Below are positions 49,496 to 61,397 of a stretch of DNA of 64,000 nt, piece by piece. A program made the position numbers and the translations under genes. Positions within the stretch are counted from its first letter, which is position 1. Each line of letters opens with the position of its first letter. Under the pieces are notes generated by a model, which was not told where the DNA came from, did no database searches, and was given only the letters and a program-made list of their open reading frames with translations. Source of the stretch: Xanthomonas campestris pv. phormiicola (GTDB lineage: Bacteria; Pseudomonadota; Gammaproteobacteria; Xanthomonadales; Xanthomonadaceae); contig CP102593.1 of NCBI GenBank assembly GCA_025666215.1, positions 124,001-188,000 on the forward strand, written 5' to 3'.

Positions 49496-50383
49496 CTTGT
49501 ACGGCCCCGGGCCGCGCCAGACCAGTTCGCCCTGCTTGTAGACCTGCAGCATGGTGATGACTTCGCGGGCGTCGCCGATCGCCTTCAGTTCCGGGGAGTC
49601 CGGTGGCAGCGCGCGGCATTTGCCGGAGCCGCGCTTCATCGCGATCTCCAGCGGGCAGGCCATGCGGTACTGGGTGCCGGGCAGCAGGATGAAGAATTCC
49701 TTCATGCCCTGGTCCATCCACGCGCGCAGCAGGGTTTCGCTGCGCAGGTCGTAATAGACCAGGTAGCCGCCCAGTTCCATGCTGGGGCCGGCGTCGCTGG
49801 GGTCGCTGCGGCGGCCACCGCGGCCGGCGCCGTCGCGGACCAGCCCCGCTTCGTTGGCACCGATGTCCTGGTCGATGGCGCCCGGCGGCCGCCCGGTCCA
49901 GGTCTCGCGGCGCTGGGTCGGTTCGGGTTCGCTGGCGGCGGCCTGGGCCTGCTGTTGCGCGGCGGGGTCCGGTTGCGGCGGGGCCGGTCGCTCGGCGGGC
50001 GTGGGCGCGGGCGGCGCCGGGATGCTGGCCGTGGCGGCCGGATCGGGCGGCGGCACCGGATGGTCGGACTGCGCGACCAGGGTGGACTGTACCGGCGAGG
50101 TGGCGCGCCGTTTCTTGGCCGCGACCGGCTTGTGCGCGGGGGTGGGGCTGGGCGGTGTCTTGGCCGGATGCACGGGCTGGCGCGTGGCGCCGACGAAGTC
50201 CACCTTGGTCCGGCCGCCGCTGGCGGCGCCTTGCGGCGTGCTCATGGTGGGCGGGTCGGCCAGCAGCAACAGCAGCACCATCAGCAGATGCAGCAGGGCG
50301 CTGACGAGGGCGGCAATCCAGGGCTCGAGGCGTTCGTCCCAGGTGTTGGCCCGGGGGGCCGCGCGATGCGACGCGTTGCTCAT
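49493..50383 (-). CDS. TonB-like proline-rich inner-membrane protein
   Basis: This 296-residue protein has a short cytoplasmic N-terminus and one membrane helix (about 25-46: PWIAALVSALLHLLMVLLLLL). A long Pro/Ala/Gln-rich stretch (about 80-175) follows, then a C-terminal domain (about 205-296) with GGYLVYYDLRSETLLRAWMDQGMKEFFILLPGTQYRMACPLEIAMKRGSGKCR. The anchor plus Pro-rich spacer resembles TonB/TolA energy transducers, but the C-domain is not a recognisable TonB domain. It may span the periplasm. No exbBD genes are adjacent. MSNASHRA is used as start. Confidence 0.7.
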   Translation of the reverse strand: MSNASHRAAPRANTWDERLEPWIAALVSALLHLLMVLLLLLADPPTMSTPQGAASGGRTKVDFVGATRQPVHPAKTPPSPTPAHKPVAAKKRRATSPVQSTLVAQSDHPVPPPDPAATASIPAPPAPTPAERPAPPQPDPAAQQQAQAAASEPEPTQRRETWTGRPPGAIDQDIGANEAGLVRDGAGRGGRRSDPSDAGPSMELGGYLVYYDLRSETLLRAWMDQGMKEFFILLPGTQYRMACPLEIAMKRGSGKCRALPPDSPELKAIGDAREVITMLQVYKQGELVWRGPGPYK

Positions 50384-50803
50384 GCCGCCGCGGCTGCGTC
50401 GGGAGTGCGGGCCTTCATGGGGGGTCTGCAGGGTGCGGCCAGTGGGGGCGCCATCGTAACGCGTGCAGGGCTCCATTCATTTGCTGGGTCGCCGCATGCT
50501 TAGGGTCTGTTGGTGTTGGCGGGACAGGGGGCGGCCAAGCCGCGCCTGCGCGCGGCTGGCGCGTTCGCCGCGATCGGAAGAACGCAGTGGATGGGCACGG
50601 CCCGCTCGGCAGGGCGCTCGCGGCTTGGCCGGGACAACACGCAGGCGGGCAGTGCCATCTTCCGTGTCCCTGTCCCAGGCCATCGCCAGGATCCGCTTCG
50701 AGCGCGGCCGCAGCGGCCGGTGCGGCCGAAGGCGGCGGTCCTGGTCCTGCCGGCCGAAGCGAGCGCCAAGCTGCCGCCGCGGGCCTGCGCCCAGCCCTGG
50801 TCG
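50384..50803. other. Intergenic region
   Basis: I see no supported gene, repeat or terminator in these 420 bases. Open frames here are codon shadows of G+C-rich sequence without ribosome sites. Confidence 0.4.
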
Positions 50804-51802
50804 TCAGCGCTGCTTCGCGGGCGTCTTCGGCCTGGTGAAGAGCAGCCCCGATCCGAAATCGATGACGGCGTCGTTGGCGCGCATGAAATCGCAACCCAGA
50901 TACCCATCGACGACTTCGGACGCCTCGGAAGGCCGTTCGGTGCCGTCGTACGCGTACAGGTCGTAGCTTTGCGCCTTGATCGATTGCAGCGGCTGGCCAT
51001 CCACCACGATCGCGAACGGTTCGGCGGTCTCGCGCTCATCGCCGGTGGCCCCGGTTGGCCCGCCGTAGTGGTCCACGACCGGCCCCAGCCCGACGGCGGC
51101 CCGCGACGCGAATGCGGTATCCATCGAGATCGACGCCACGGTGGACACCGCAAACCTGGACTTGACGCCGTTCACCGTGGGGAAGACGTAGTAGCGATCT
51201 TCCTTGGCGTCCCAGGTCATCGGATGGGCGGTGTAGCCTTGCTGGCGCAGGCGGCGGTGCTCGGCGGCCACGTCCTGGTCGCTTTCCGGAAGCACCAGCC
51301 GATCGTGGCGGTAGTCGACCAGGACCTTGGAAGCCTTGAGCCACTCGATTCCGATCATCCCGTCGACAGGGGGCGTCTGCGGGATCTCGAACACCAGGAT
51401 GCGCAGGTCCTTGTCGCTGCGGCCGCCGACCACGAATCGTTTCGCGACCGCCTTGGCGCTGCCGAGCTCGCTCACTTTGCCCGGCTCGGTGATGCCATAG
51501 GCGCCGAGCGGCACCAGATTGCCGATGCCCGCTTTCTTCGCATTGGCATGCGTGGTCATGGCGGAGAAGCTGGCGTTGGCATGGACCATGAAAAGGAGCC
51601 TGGTGCCGTTCAGTTCGACCGGGACGTAGGGCCGCGTGCCCGAGGTCTGGCGATAGGTGAACGGCGCATAGTGGGTTTTCGCCTCGCTGGCGGGGACGGC
51701 GCCGGCAAGCAGCAGGCACGCGAACAGCGCCGAGCGCGATCTGGACCAGGGGCCCGCGCTGGCGCGTTCGCGGATGGACGTGGGACGGGCGGCAGTGGTC
51801 AT
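50804..51802 (-). CDS. Exported retropepsin-fold-like protein lacking catalytic Asp
   Basis: This 332-residue protein has a signal peptide after a basic leader (SRSALFACLLLAGAVPASEA). Two lobes resemble the retroviral/clan AA aspartic protease fold: VPVELNGTRLLFMVHANASFSAMTTHANAKKAGIG and VFPTVNGVKSRFAVSTVASISMDTAFASRAAVGLG, each followed later by a G-x-[I/L]-G strand (DGMIGIEWL, DGYLGCDFM). In active enzymes the F-x-x-DTGAS motif would sit where VHANAS and VSTVAS occur, so no catalytic Asp is present. It may be a binding protein. Start chosen between 51802 and 51838, neither with a strong ribosome site. Confidence 0.6.
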   Translation of the reverse strand: MTTAARPTSIRERASAGPWSRSRSALFACLLLAGAVPASEAKTHYAPFTYRQTSGTRPYVPVELNGTRLLFMVHANASFSAMTTHANAKKAGIGNLVPLGAYGITEPGKVSELGSAKAVAKRFVVGGRSDKDLRILVFEIPQTPPVDGMIGIEWLKASKVLVDYRHDRLVLPESDQDVAAEHRRLRQQGYTAHPMTWDAKEDRYYVFPTVNGVKSRFAVSTVASISMDTAFASRAAVGLGPVVDHYGGPTGATGDERETAEPFAIVVDGQPLQSIKAQSYDLYAYDGTERPSEASEVVDGYLGCDFMRANDAVIDFGSGLLFTRPKTPAKQR

Positions 51803-52244
51803 GGTGGTCACTGGATCTGGAGGGGCAGCGGTGGCCATGACGCGGATGGCGTCGCACGGCGGCATCGCCGGTGCGAAAGCATGTTTGAAAACGGCAGGCG
51901 AGTAAAGAAGAACCCGCCGCCTCTCCTGGGTCGACTGCAGCCGTGTTCCGGCGCGGGGGCTGCCCGACATGGCGACGGGCCGCCCGCGGTCTGCGCCGGG
52001 ACACGCCGCCGGCACGCAGTGCTATCGTCCGCGCCATGTCCAAGGCCTCCGCGCCAGCATCCGCTTCAAGGCGACGTTGCGGCGGCCTGGACCTTCCTGC
52101 TGCTGCCTGCCGCGGCCAGCGCCTGCGACATGCTCGCCGTCTCGCCGCGGGCAAGCGCCGCGCGCCGCCGTTCGCGACAGCGTCCTCGCAAACCGCCACC
52201 TGTACTCTTACTCTGGCGGTGTCCATCTGCTGAAGGGTCATCGC
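51803..52244. other. Intergenic region between divergent genes
   Basis: These 442 bases separate the protease-like gene from the MFS gene. No gene is supported; promoters for both should lie here. A short plus-strand frame at 51943-52233 is Arg/Ala-rich and looks random. Confidence 0.4.
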
Positions 52245-53627
52245 ATGAGCGCACCCGCATCCCCGATCGCTGCCGGTTCCGGCGCCGCACCTGGCAGCCT
52301 TCGCCGCTCGGTGTCCAATACGCTCAAGGGCTCGGCCGGCAATCTGGTCGAATGGTACGACGTCTACGTCTACTCGGTGTTCGCCACCTACTTCGAATCG
52401 CAGTTCTTCTCCAAGGAAGACAAGAACGCCACGATGTTCGTGTGGGCGATCTTCGCGATGACCTTCCTGATGCGGCCGATCGGCGCGTGGTACTTCGGCC
52501 GCTTCGCCGACCGCTACGGCCGCCGCCTGGCGCTGACCATCTCGGTGTCGCTGATGGCGCTGTGTTCGTTCGTCATCGCGGTCGCGCCGACGGTGCACAC
52601 CATCGGCATCGCCGCGCCGATCGTGCTGCTGCTGGCGCGGCTGCTGCAGGGCTTCGCCACCGGCGGCGAGTACGGCACCAGCGCCACCTACATGTCCGAG
52701 GCGGCGATCCCGGGCCGGCGCGGCTTCCTGTCCTCGTTCCACTACGTGACCCTGGTCGGTGGCCACGTGCTGGCGCAGGCGACCTTGCTTGTGATGCTGC
52801 ATTTCTTCGATACCTCGCAGGTCTCCGCGTGGGGTTGGCGCGTGGCGTTCGGCCTGGGCGGCATCGGGGCGCTGGTGGTGTTCTGGCTGCGCCGGTCGAT
52901 GGACGAGTCGCTGGGCTCGGACGCCATCGCCGAGGCCAAGCAGGGCGGGGCGCGTTCGGCCGGTTCGCTGCACGAGCTGTTCGTGCACCAGTGGCGGCCG
53001 CTGCTGCTGTGCTTCCTGGTCACCGCGGGCGGCACCATCGCCTTCTACACCTACTCGGTGATCGGGCCGAAGATGATCCAGAGCGCCTTCGCCGGCGACG
53101 ACGTGATGGCCGGCACCATCATCAACCTGGTCGCGCTGACCGTGCTGATGCTGATGCAGCCGGTCGGCGGCTGGCTGTCGGACATCGTCGGGCGCAAGAC
53201 CCTGCTGGTGTTCTTCGGCATCGGCGGCGTGCTCTACACCTGGTTCCTGGTGCTGGAGCTGCCCAGGCAGAGCGATTGGCTGACCGCGTTCGCGATCCTG
53301 ACCGGCGGCTTCGTGATCCTGACCGGCTACACCTCGATCAACGCGGTGGTCAAGGCGGAGCTGTTCCCGACCCACATCCGCGCGCTGGGCGTGGGCCTGG
53401 GCTACGCGCTGGCCAACTCGGCCTTCGGCGGCACTGCGCCACTGCTGTACCAGGCCTCGCTGAAGACCGGCCACGTGACCACCTTCGTCTGGTACGCCAC
53501 GGCGGTGATCGCGGTGTCGCTGGTGGTGTACATCTTCTTCCTGACCAACAAGGGCGCGAACTGGCTGGACGACGAGCGCGCGATGCGCGAGCGCAAGGCC
53601 GCGAAGGGGGCGGCCGGGCGCGGCTGA
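52245..53627 (+). CDS. MFS transporter, metabolite:H+ symporter type (KgtP/ProP-like)
   Basis: This 460-residue permease has 12 membrane helices. The N-terminal [19 protein letters not shown] and [19 protein letters not shown] (MFS motif between helices 2 and 3) are the hallmarks of the metabolite:H+ symporter group. [24 protein letters not shown] and [17 protein letters not shown] are also conserved. The sequence is closest in feel to alpha-ketoglutarate permeases (KgtP), but the substrate is not proven. A GAAGGG lies seven bases before the ATG. It is monocistronic. Confidence 0.88.
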   Translation: MSAPASPIAAGSGAAPGSLRRSVSNTLKGSAGNLVEWYDVYVYSVFATYFESQFFSKEDKNATMFVWAIFAMTFLMRPIGAWYFGRFADRYGRRLALTISVSLMALCSFVIAVAPTVHTIGIAAPIVLLLARLLQGFATGGEYGTSATYMSEAAIPGRRGFLSSFHYVTLVGGHVLAQATLLVMLHFFDTSQVSAWGWRVAFGLGGIGALVVFWLRRSMDESLGSDAIAEAKQGGARSAGSLHELFVHQWRPLLLCFLVTAGGTIAFYTYSVIGPKMIQSAFAGDDVMAGTIINLVALTVLMLMQPVGGWLSDIVGRKTLLVFFGIGGVLYTWFLVLELPRQSDWLTAFAILTGGFVILTGYTSINAVVKAELFPTHIRALGVGLGYALANSAFGGTAPLLYQASLKTGHVTTFVWYATAVIAVSLVVYIFFLTNKGANWLDDERAMRERKAAKGAAGRG

Positions 53628-53772
53628 GGCCGGTGCGCCTTGCACGGGCGTGGCCTCTGGCCATACCCGTGCAAGGCGCACTGCGATCCCCGCTGGCAGG
53701 GCCGCGCCCGGGGTTCTGCGGCGCGCGTGCGACTCGGGTACCATGCAGCCCCCCTCACGGGCGTTTTCGCTT

Positions 53773-54375
53773 ATGGCCGACTCCAAGAAGACCCACGACT
53801 CCCCTGTGACCCAGGACCAGGCCGAAGCCGCCGTGCGCACCCTGCTGCGCTGGGCCGGCGAGGACCCGGACCGCGAAGGCTTGCTGGATACCCCGCGGCG
53901 CGTGGCCGAGGCCTATGGCGACTGGTTCAGCGGCTACCAGGCCGACCCGCGCGAGTACCTGCTGCGCACCTTCGAGGAAGTGGCCGGCTACGACGAGCTG
54001 ATCGTGCTGCGCGACATCGAATACGAAAGCCATTGCGAGCACCACATGGCGCCGATCATCGGCAAGGTCCATGTGGGCTACCTGCCGCGTGGCAAGGTGG
54101 TGGGCATCAGCAAGCTGGCGCGCGTGGTCGAGGCCTATGCGCGGCGCTTCCAGGTGCAGGAGAAGATGACCGCGCAGATCGCGCAGTGCATCCAGGACGT
54201 GCTGCAGCCGCTGGGCGTGGGCGTGGTGGTGGAAGGCGCGCACGAGTGCATGACCACCCGCGGCATCCACAAGCGCGGGGTCAGCATGGTCACCTCGAAG
54301 ATGCTCGGCACCTTCCGCGAGGACGCGCGCACCCGCGCCGAGTTCCTGCGCTTCATCGACGGCGGCAAGCGCTGA
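53773..54375 (+). CDS. folE: GTP cyclohydrolase I
   Basis: This 200-residue enzyme converts GTP to dihydroneopterin triphosphate, the first step of folate and pterin synthesis. It carries the zinc and active-site residues in [21 protein letters not shown] and [21 protein letters not shown], and [22 protein letters not shown]. Length fits the type IA enzyme. An upstream in-frame ATG at 53743 would add ten residues. The gene sits 71 bases before jetA but is a housekeeping gene and probably separate. Confidence 0.95.
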   Translation: MADSKKTHDSPVTQDQAEAAVRTLLRWAGEDPDREGLLDTPRRVAEAYGDWFSGYQADPREYLLRTFEEVAGYDELIVLRDIEYESHCEHHMAPIIGKVHVGYLPRGKVVGISKLARVVEAYARRFQVQEKMTAQIAQCIQDVLQPLGVGVVVEGAHECMTTRGIHKRGVSMVTSKMLGTFREDARTRAEFLRFIDGGKR

Positions 54376-54446
54376 GCGTGCCGCATGCGGTGCCGCGCTA
54401 GCATTTCCGCGTCTTCGACCCGCCGGTCGCGCCCGGCAGGATCGGC

Positions 54447-55902
<1,456 letters not shown>

Positions 55903-55916
<14 letters not shown>

Positions 55917-56607
55917 ACACGATCCGGATCCCGAGCAGGAACAGCGGCACGGCATGGCCGACAGCGCCGCACCCGACGCCGGCACCGGCCTGTTCCCCGG
56001 CGACAGCGGGCGCCTGCCGGTGGAGGCGCGGCGCGCGCTGTGCCAGCTGCTCAGCGGCCCCAGCGTGGACGCGCAGCGCCACAGCAAACTGTGGCCGGCA
56101 CTGCTGCGCAGCGAGGCGGCGATCCGCAGCGCCCTGGCCGACCTGTTCCTGGAACTGGTGCTGGATCGCGAGGCCGGCATCGCCTTCACCCGCCAGGCCG
56201 ATACCGGCGAACTGGAAGCGCCGGTGCTGCTGCGCTCCTCGCCGCTGACCTTCATCGACTCGGTGTTGCTGCTGCACCTGCGCCAGCAATTGGCCGAAGC
56301 CGATGCGCGCGGCCTGCGCGCGGTGGTGGAGGAAGCGCAGCTGGGCGAGGCGCTGGCGGTGTACGAGAAGAACCTGTCCACCGACCGCGCCGGCTTCCTG
56401 CGCCGGGTCGGCAACGCGGTGCAGAAGATGAAGGACAACCACATCCTGACCCGCCTGCGCGGCGAGGACGAACGCTACGAAGTCTCGCCGGCGCTGAAGC
56501 TGCTGTTCTCGGCCGAAGACGTCGCCGCGCTGGCGCTGGTGTACCGCCAGCTGCGCGAAGGCCCGGGCAGCGGCGAGGACGACGCCGAGCCGGCGCAGGA
56601 TGCCTAG
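55903..56607 (+). CDS. jetB: Wadjet component JetB (DUF4194)
   Basis: This 234-residue protein matches the MksE/MukE-like KITE subunit (DUF4194): [77 protein letters not shown] and [39 protein letters not shown]. It binds JetA and regulates the SMC-like motor. The start within the end of jetA has an AGGAG site seven to eight bases away. The first 45 residues are acidic and disordered. Confidence 0.9.
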
Positions 56608-56685
56608 GACGCGCTTTGGCCGGCGTGGGCTGCCGCCGCTGCGCGCCGGCTTGGTTCCGCGCGTCCCCGTCCCTAGACTGTGCGG

Positions 56686-59600
56686 ATGAAATCCTCCGCT
56701 TCCACGCCGGGCCTGTTCGCCGGCGATCTGCCCGATCCGCGTCTCCAGCAGTTCCGCATGCGCCGCCTGCAGGTGCACAACTGGGGCACGTTTTCCGGCC
56801 TGACCGAGATCCCGATCGCCGCACGCGGTTTCCTGTTCGTCGGCCGTTCCGGCTCGGGCAAGTCGACCCTGCTCGATGCGATGTCGGCGTTGCTGACTCC
56901 GCCGAGCATCGTCGATTTCAACGCCGCCGCGCGCGAGGCCGAACGCAGCGGCCGCGACCGCAACCTGGTCTCCTACGTGCGCGGCGCCTGGGCCGACCAG
57001 CAGGACAGCGAATCGGGCGAGATCGCCACCCAGTACCTGCGCAAGGGCGCCACCTGGACCGCGCTGGTGCTGGAGTACCGCAACGGCGAGGACCGCGTGG
57101 TCAGCCTGGTGCGGCTGTTCTGGATCGCCGGCAACGGCACCGCCGCGGCCGACGTGCGCAAGCACTACATGGTGGCCGAGCGCGCGTTCGACATCGCCGC
57201 CGACCTGGACGGCTTCGACCTGGACCTGCGCAAGCTCAAGCAGCGCCTGCACGACGTGCACCATTTCGACAGCTTCGCCGGCTATGCCGAACGCTTCCGC
57301 CACCAGCTCGGGATCGGCAACGAGATGGCGCTGCGGTTGCTGCACAAGACCCAGTCGGCGAAGAACCTCGGCGACCTCAACGCCTTCCTGCGCGGCTTCA
57401 TGCTCGAGGAGCCGAAGACCTTCGACGCCGCCGAGCGCCTGGTCGGCGATTTCGCCGAACTGGACGGCGCGCATCAGGCGGTGGTGACCGCGCGCCGCCA
57501 GGTCGAGACCCTGCTGCCGGCGCGCGGGCACCACGCCGAGCTGATGGCGGTGCGCCGCCAGCGCAGCGAACTGGACGAACTCAAGCTCGGCATCGACAGC
57601 TACCGCGAGCAGCGCCGGCTGGCGTTGCTGGATGCGCGGCTGCAGGAACTGGATACGCAGGATCGCGGCCTGGCCGGCGAGGAAGGGCAACGCCGCGCCG
57701 CGCTGGAGAACCATCAGCGGCGCCTGGACGACCTGGAAGCGCAGCGCCGCGCGCAGGGCGGCGAGCGCATCGATGCGCTGGAACGCGAGCGCGGCCAGCA
57801 GGAAGCCGAGCGCGACCGCCGCGCCGGCAAGCGCACCCGGGCCGAGCAGGCCTGCCGCCAGCTGGAGCAGGTGCTGGCCGGCAGCGCGCAAGGCTTCGCC
57901 GAGCAGGCCGCACAGGCACGCGCGGCGCTGGAAGACGGCACGCGCGCGGCCGCCGAACTCGACGAAGCGATCGGCCAGCGCATCGCGGGCAAGGCCGAGG
58001 ACGCCAAGCGCTTCGCCGAGGTGCGCGCCGAGATCGATGCGCTCAAGCGCAACCCGTCCAGTATCCCGGCGCCGCTGCAGGCGCTGCGCGCGCGCCTGAG
58101 CGCCGACACCGGCGTGCCCGAGGCCGCCTTGCCGTTCGTTGGCGAGCTGCTGCAGGTGCGCAGCGAGGACTCGGACTGGCGCGGCGCCATCGAGCGCGTG
58201 CTGCACGGCTTCGCGCAATCGCTGCTGGTGGACGAACGCCACTACGCGGACGTGGCCGACTGGGTCAACCGCACCCATCTGGGCATCCGCCTGGTCTATT
58301 ACCGGGTGCGCGACAACGAGCACGCCCTGCCCGGGCGCGCGCCGGCCGCCGGCTCGCTGCTGCACAAGCTGGAACTGCGCGAGCACGCCTTCGCCGGCTG
58401 GCTGCGCCGCGAACTGGGCAAGCGCTTCGACTACGACTGCGTGGACAACGCCAAGGCGCTGCGCCATGCCGAGCGTGCGATCACCCGCGAAGGCCAGGTC
58501 AAGCATCCCGGCGAGCGCTACGAGAAGGACGACCGCCATGCGGTGAACGATCGCCGGCGCTGGCTGCTGGGCTTCGACAACCGCGACAAGCTGGCCCTGT
58601 TCGAAGAGGAGGGCCTGGCGCTGGCGCAGCGCATCGCCGCCTGCGACGCCGACGTGGCCGCGCTGCGCGCGCGCCGCGAACGCGACGGCGCGCGGCGCCT
58701 GGCCCAGCACACCCTGGCCAACCTGGCCTGGGACGAGATCGACGTGGCCGCGCCGCTGCAGCGCCTGGACGATATCGCCACGGCGCTGCGCCAGTTGCGC
58801 GAGGGCGATGCCAACCTGCGCGCGTTGGGCGAGGCGATCGACTTGGCGCGCGGCAACGTCGAACAGGCCGAGCGCACCTATGAAGGCGTGCGCAAGGAGC
58901 GCGCGAAGCTGGAGGGCGAGCGCGAACGCTGGGAGAAGGTCAGGGTCGGATGCGCCGACGCCGGCGCACGCATCCTGACTCCGCTGCAGGAGCGCGGCCT
59001 GGGCGAGCGGGTGCAGGGCCTGGGCGTGCTGAGCCTGGAAAACCTGGACGCGCATTTCCGCGAGATCACCAAGGTGCTGGAGGAGCAGCGCACCGAGTTG
59101 ATCACCGCACAGAACCGCATCGAGCAACTGCTGCTGGAGTGCTTCAAGCGCTACTGCCGGGCTTGGCCCGAAGACAGCGGCGACTTCACCGTCAGCGTGG
59201 ACAGCGCCGAGGACTTCCTCGCCCGCCTGCAGCGCCTGGAGCGTGACGGCCTGCCGCAGCACGAGGCGCGCTTCTTCGACCTGCTGCAGAGCCAGAGCAA
59301 GAACAACCTGCTGGCGCTGCAACGGCATACCGCCGAGGCGCGCAAGTCCATCGCCCAGCGCCTGGACGAGGTCAATGCCAGCCTGGAGCAGGTGCCGTTC
59401 AACCGCGGCACCTTGCTGACCATCGAGTTGGGCGACCGCCGCCTGCCGGAAGTGATCGAGTTCCACCAGCGCCTGCGCGACGTGCTCGGCCACCACCAGA
59501 CCGAGCAGCGCGAACTGGCCGAGCAGCAATTTGCGGTGTTGCGCGAGCTGGTGCGCCGGCTCGGGTCGCAGGACGGCGAGGACAAGCGCTGGCGCGAGCT

Positions 59601-60156
59601 GGTGCTGGACGTGCGCCTGCACGTGGAGTTCGTCGGCGTCGAGCTGGATGCCGCCACCCGCCAGCAGGTGGAGATCTACCGCAGCGGCGCCGGCAAGTCC
59701 GGCGGCCAGCGGCAGAAGCTGGCCACCACCTGCCTGGCCGCGGCGCTGCGCTACCAGCTCGGCGGCGAGGACGGCGAACTGCCGCGTTACTGCGCGGTGG
59801 TGCTGGACGAAGCCTTCGACAAGGCCGACAACGAGTTCACCGCGCTGGCGATGAACATCTTCGAGAACTTCGGTTTCCAGATGGTGGTGGCCACGCCGCT
59901 GAAATCGGTGATGACCCTGGAGCCGTTCATCGGCGGCGCCTGCTTCGTCGAGATCAGCGGCCGCCACGATTCGGGCGTGCTGCTGATCGAGTACGACGAG
60001 CAGGCGCGTCGGCTCAAGTTGCCTGAGCGCGAGCGGGGCGGCGCGGTGCCGCCCGAGTCCGCGTCGGAATCAACACCTGCCGAACCCGCCCGTGCGCTCA
60101 CCGAGAAGGCGCCAGCCCCGGCAGTGCGGCGACAGCCCGCTCGCCGCAAGCGCTGA
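56686..60156 (+). CDS. jetC: Wadjet component JetC (SMC-like ATPase)
   Basis: This 1156-residue ATPase is related to MukB/MksB. The Walker A is FVGRSGSGKSTLLDA (residues 51-65). Long coiled-coil arms (about 240-980) surround a hinge near 460-560. The C-terminal ABC signature region is YRSGAGKSGGQRQKLATTCLAAALRYQ (about 1000-1026) and the Walker B is CAVVLDEAFDKADNEF (about 1035-1050). JetABC extrudes DNA loops and recognises small circular DNA, which JetD cuts. The 78-base gap after jetB may carry an internal promoter. A GTG six bases upstream is an alternative start. The C-terminus is a basic Pro/Ala-rich tail. Confidence 0.92.
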   Translation: MKSSASTPGLFAGDLPDPRLQQFRMRRLQVHNWGTFSGLTEIPIAARGFLFVGRSGSGKSTLLDAMSALLTPPSIVDFNAAAREAERSGRDRNLVSYVRGAWADQQDSESGEIATQYLRKGATWTALVLEYRNGEDRVVSLVRLFWIAGNGTAAADVRKHYMVAERAFDIAADLDGFDLDLRKLKQRLHDVHHFDSFAGYAERFRHQLGIGNEMALRLLHKTQSAKNLGDLNAFLRGFMLEEPKTFDAAERLVGDFAELDGAHQAVVTARRQVETLLPARGHHAELMAVRRQRSELDELKLGIDSYREQRRLALLDARLQELDTQDRGLAGEEGQRRAALENHQRRLDDLEAQRRAQGGERIDALERERGQQEAERDRRAGKRTRAEQACRQLEQVLAGSAQGFAEQAAQARAALEDGTRAAAELDEAIGQRIAGKAEDAKRFAEVRAEIDALKRNPSSIPAPLQALRARLSADTGVPEAALPFVGELLQVRSEDSDWRGAIERVLHGFAQSLLVDERHYADVADWVNRTHLGIRLVYYRVRDNEHALPGRAPAAGSLLHKLELREHAFAGWLRRELGKRFDYDCVDNAKALRHAERAITREGQVKHPGERYEKDDRHAVNDRRRWLLGFDNRDKLALFEEEGLALAQRIAACDADVAALRARRERDGARRLAQHTLANLAWDEIDVAAPLQRLDDIATALRQLREGDANLRALGEAIDLARGNVEQAERTYEGVRKERAKLEGERERWEKVRVGCADAGARILTPLQERGLGERVQGLGVLSLENLDAHFREITKVLEEQRTELITAQNRIEQLLLECFKRYCRAWPEDSGDFTVSVDSAEDFLARLQRLERDGLPQHEARFFDLLQSQSKNNLLALQRHTAEARKSIAQRLDEVNASLEQVPFNRGTLLTIELGDRRLPEVIEFHQRLRDVLGHHQTEQRELAEQQFAVLRELVRRLGSQDGEDKRWRELVLDVRLHVEFVGVELDAATRQQVEIYRSGAGKSGGQRQKLATTCLAAALRYQLGGEDGELPRYCAVVLDEAFDKADNEFTALAMNIFENFGFQMVVATPLKSVMTLEPFIGGACFVEISGRHDSGVLLIEYDEQARRLKLPERERGGAVPPESASESTPAEPARALTEKAPAPAVRRQPARRKR

Positions 60157-60165
60157 GTCCTCGCC

Positions 60166-61374
60166 GTGGCCCGTCGCGCGTCCATGCTCGTCCCCGATGC
60201 CGCACGCGCGGAGCTGCGGGCGACATGGACGCGCCAGCGCGGGAACTGGCTGGCCGGGAATGGCGATTGGCCACGGAAAGTGTCGCTGCATCCACCGACC
60301 GAGGCGCATGCCGCTGCCGAATGGGAGGACTTCAGCCGCTGGCTCAAGCAATGGCGCGATGTCGGCGAGCCGGGACGCGTGGAGCCACTCGCACGCCGGT
60401 GGCCGCGCCTGGGTGTGCAGACGCTGCCGTGGCGCTGGTGGCTGGATACTCCGGCCGATGTGGCTGAGGCGATCGGAGAAGGGTCGGGCTGGACACGCGC
60501 CACCCACCGCGCACGGGATTTGCTGACGCGCTGGCCGCACATGGCGGCCGTGGCCGCGCGTCTGCGCCGCAACTATCGCGCACTGGCCGACTGGCCGCAG
60601 ACCGAGTTCCAACGCCTCGTCGACGTCGTGGCCTGGTTGCAAGAACACCCGGACAGTGGCCTCTACCTACGCCAGTTGCCGATCGCCGGCATCGACAGCA
60701 AGTGGATCGAGAAACGGCGCGGCGTCGTGGCGGATCTATTATCGGGCGTTCTTGGATTTGCCGGCAGGCATGGATTGGAGGATCTAGTCGCGCTGCGCAC
60801 CGCGCCGGACAGGGTACGTCTGCGCCTGCTCGACTCGGCGCTGCGGGCCGCGCTCGATGGGCTGGAGGACCTGACCGTGCCGGTGACCCAGGTCGCGGCG
60901 ATGCAACTGCCGGTGCGGCAGGTGCTGATCGTGGAGAATCGGGAAACGGGCTTGGCCAGCGAGGATCTGCCGGGCACCCTGGTGCTGATGGCGCGTGGCT
61001 ATGCGGTGTCCTACGTCGAGCGCATTCCCTGGCTGCAGCCGTTGCCGCTTTACTACTGGGGCGATATCGACACCCACGGCCTGGCCATTCTGGATCGCCT
61101 ACGTCGCCATGCCCCGAAGGTCGTCTCGCTGTTGATGGACGAGCAGACCTTGCATGCAACGCCGCGCGATCTGTGGGCCAGCGAGGCCAAGCCTCACGAC
61201 GCCGACGCCGAGGAGCTCGATGCCCTGACCGACGCCGAGCGCGACTTCTACGCCCGCCTGCGCAGCGGCCGTTTCGGACCCGCCCCGCGCCTGGAGCAGG
61301 AGCGCATCGCCTGGGACTACGCGTGGCCGCGCATCCGCGCCGCGCTGGCGGAGAACGCATCCAGCCCGGCGTGA
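60166..61374 (+). CDS. jetD: Wadjet nuclease JetD (DUF3322/DUF2220)
   Basis: This 402-residue protein has an N-terminal DUF3322 domain (about 10-180) and a C-terminal TOPRIM-like DUF2220 domain (about 230-400). The latter shows the acidic Glu in VLIVENRETGLA, YYWGDIDTHGLAILDRLR (Asp-x-Asp) and EQTLHATPRDLW, as in topoisomerase VI/Spo11-like folds. JetD cleaves plasmid DNA once JetABC has extruded it. Catalytic residues look intact. The GTG start, nine bases after jetC, is the first in frame. It completes a type I Wadjet operon in the order ABCD. Confidence 0.92.
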   Translation: MARRASMLVPDAARAELRATWTRQRGNWLAGNGDWPRKVSLHPPTEAHAAAEWEDFSRWLKQWRDVGEPGRVEPLARRWPRLGVQTLPWRWWLDTPADVAEAIGEGSGWTRATHRARDLLTRWPHMAAVAARLRRNYRALADWPQTEFQRLVDVVAWLQEHPDSGLYLRQLPIAGIDSKWIEKRRGVVADLLSGVLGFAGRHGLEDLVALRTAPDRVRLRLLDSALRAALDGLEDLTVPVTQVAAMQLPVRQVLIVENRETGLASEDLPGTLVLMARGYAVSYVERIPWLQPLPLYYWGDIDTHGLAILDRLRRHAPKVVSLLMDEQTLHATPRDLWASEAKPHDADAEELDALTDAERDFYARLRSGRFGPAPRLEQERIAWDYAWPRIRAALAENASSPA

Positions 61375-61397
61375 TCGCACGTTGCCGCCGCCGCGCC

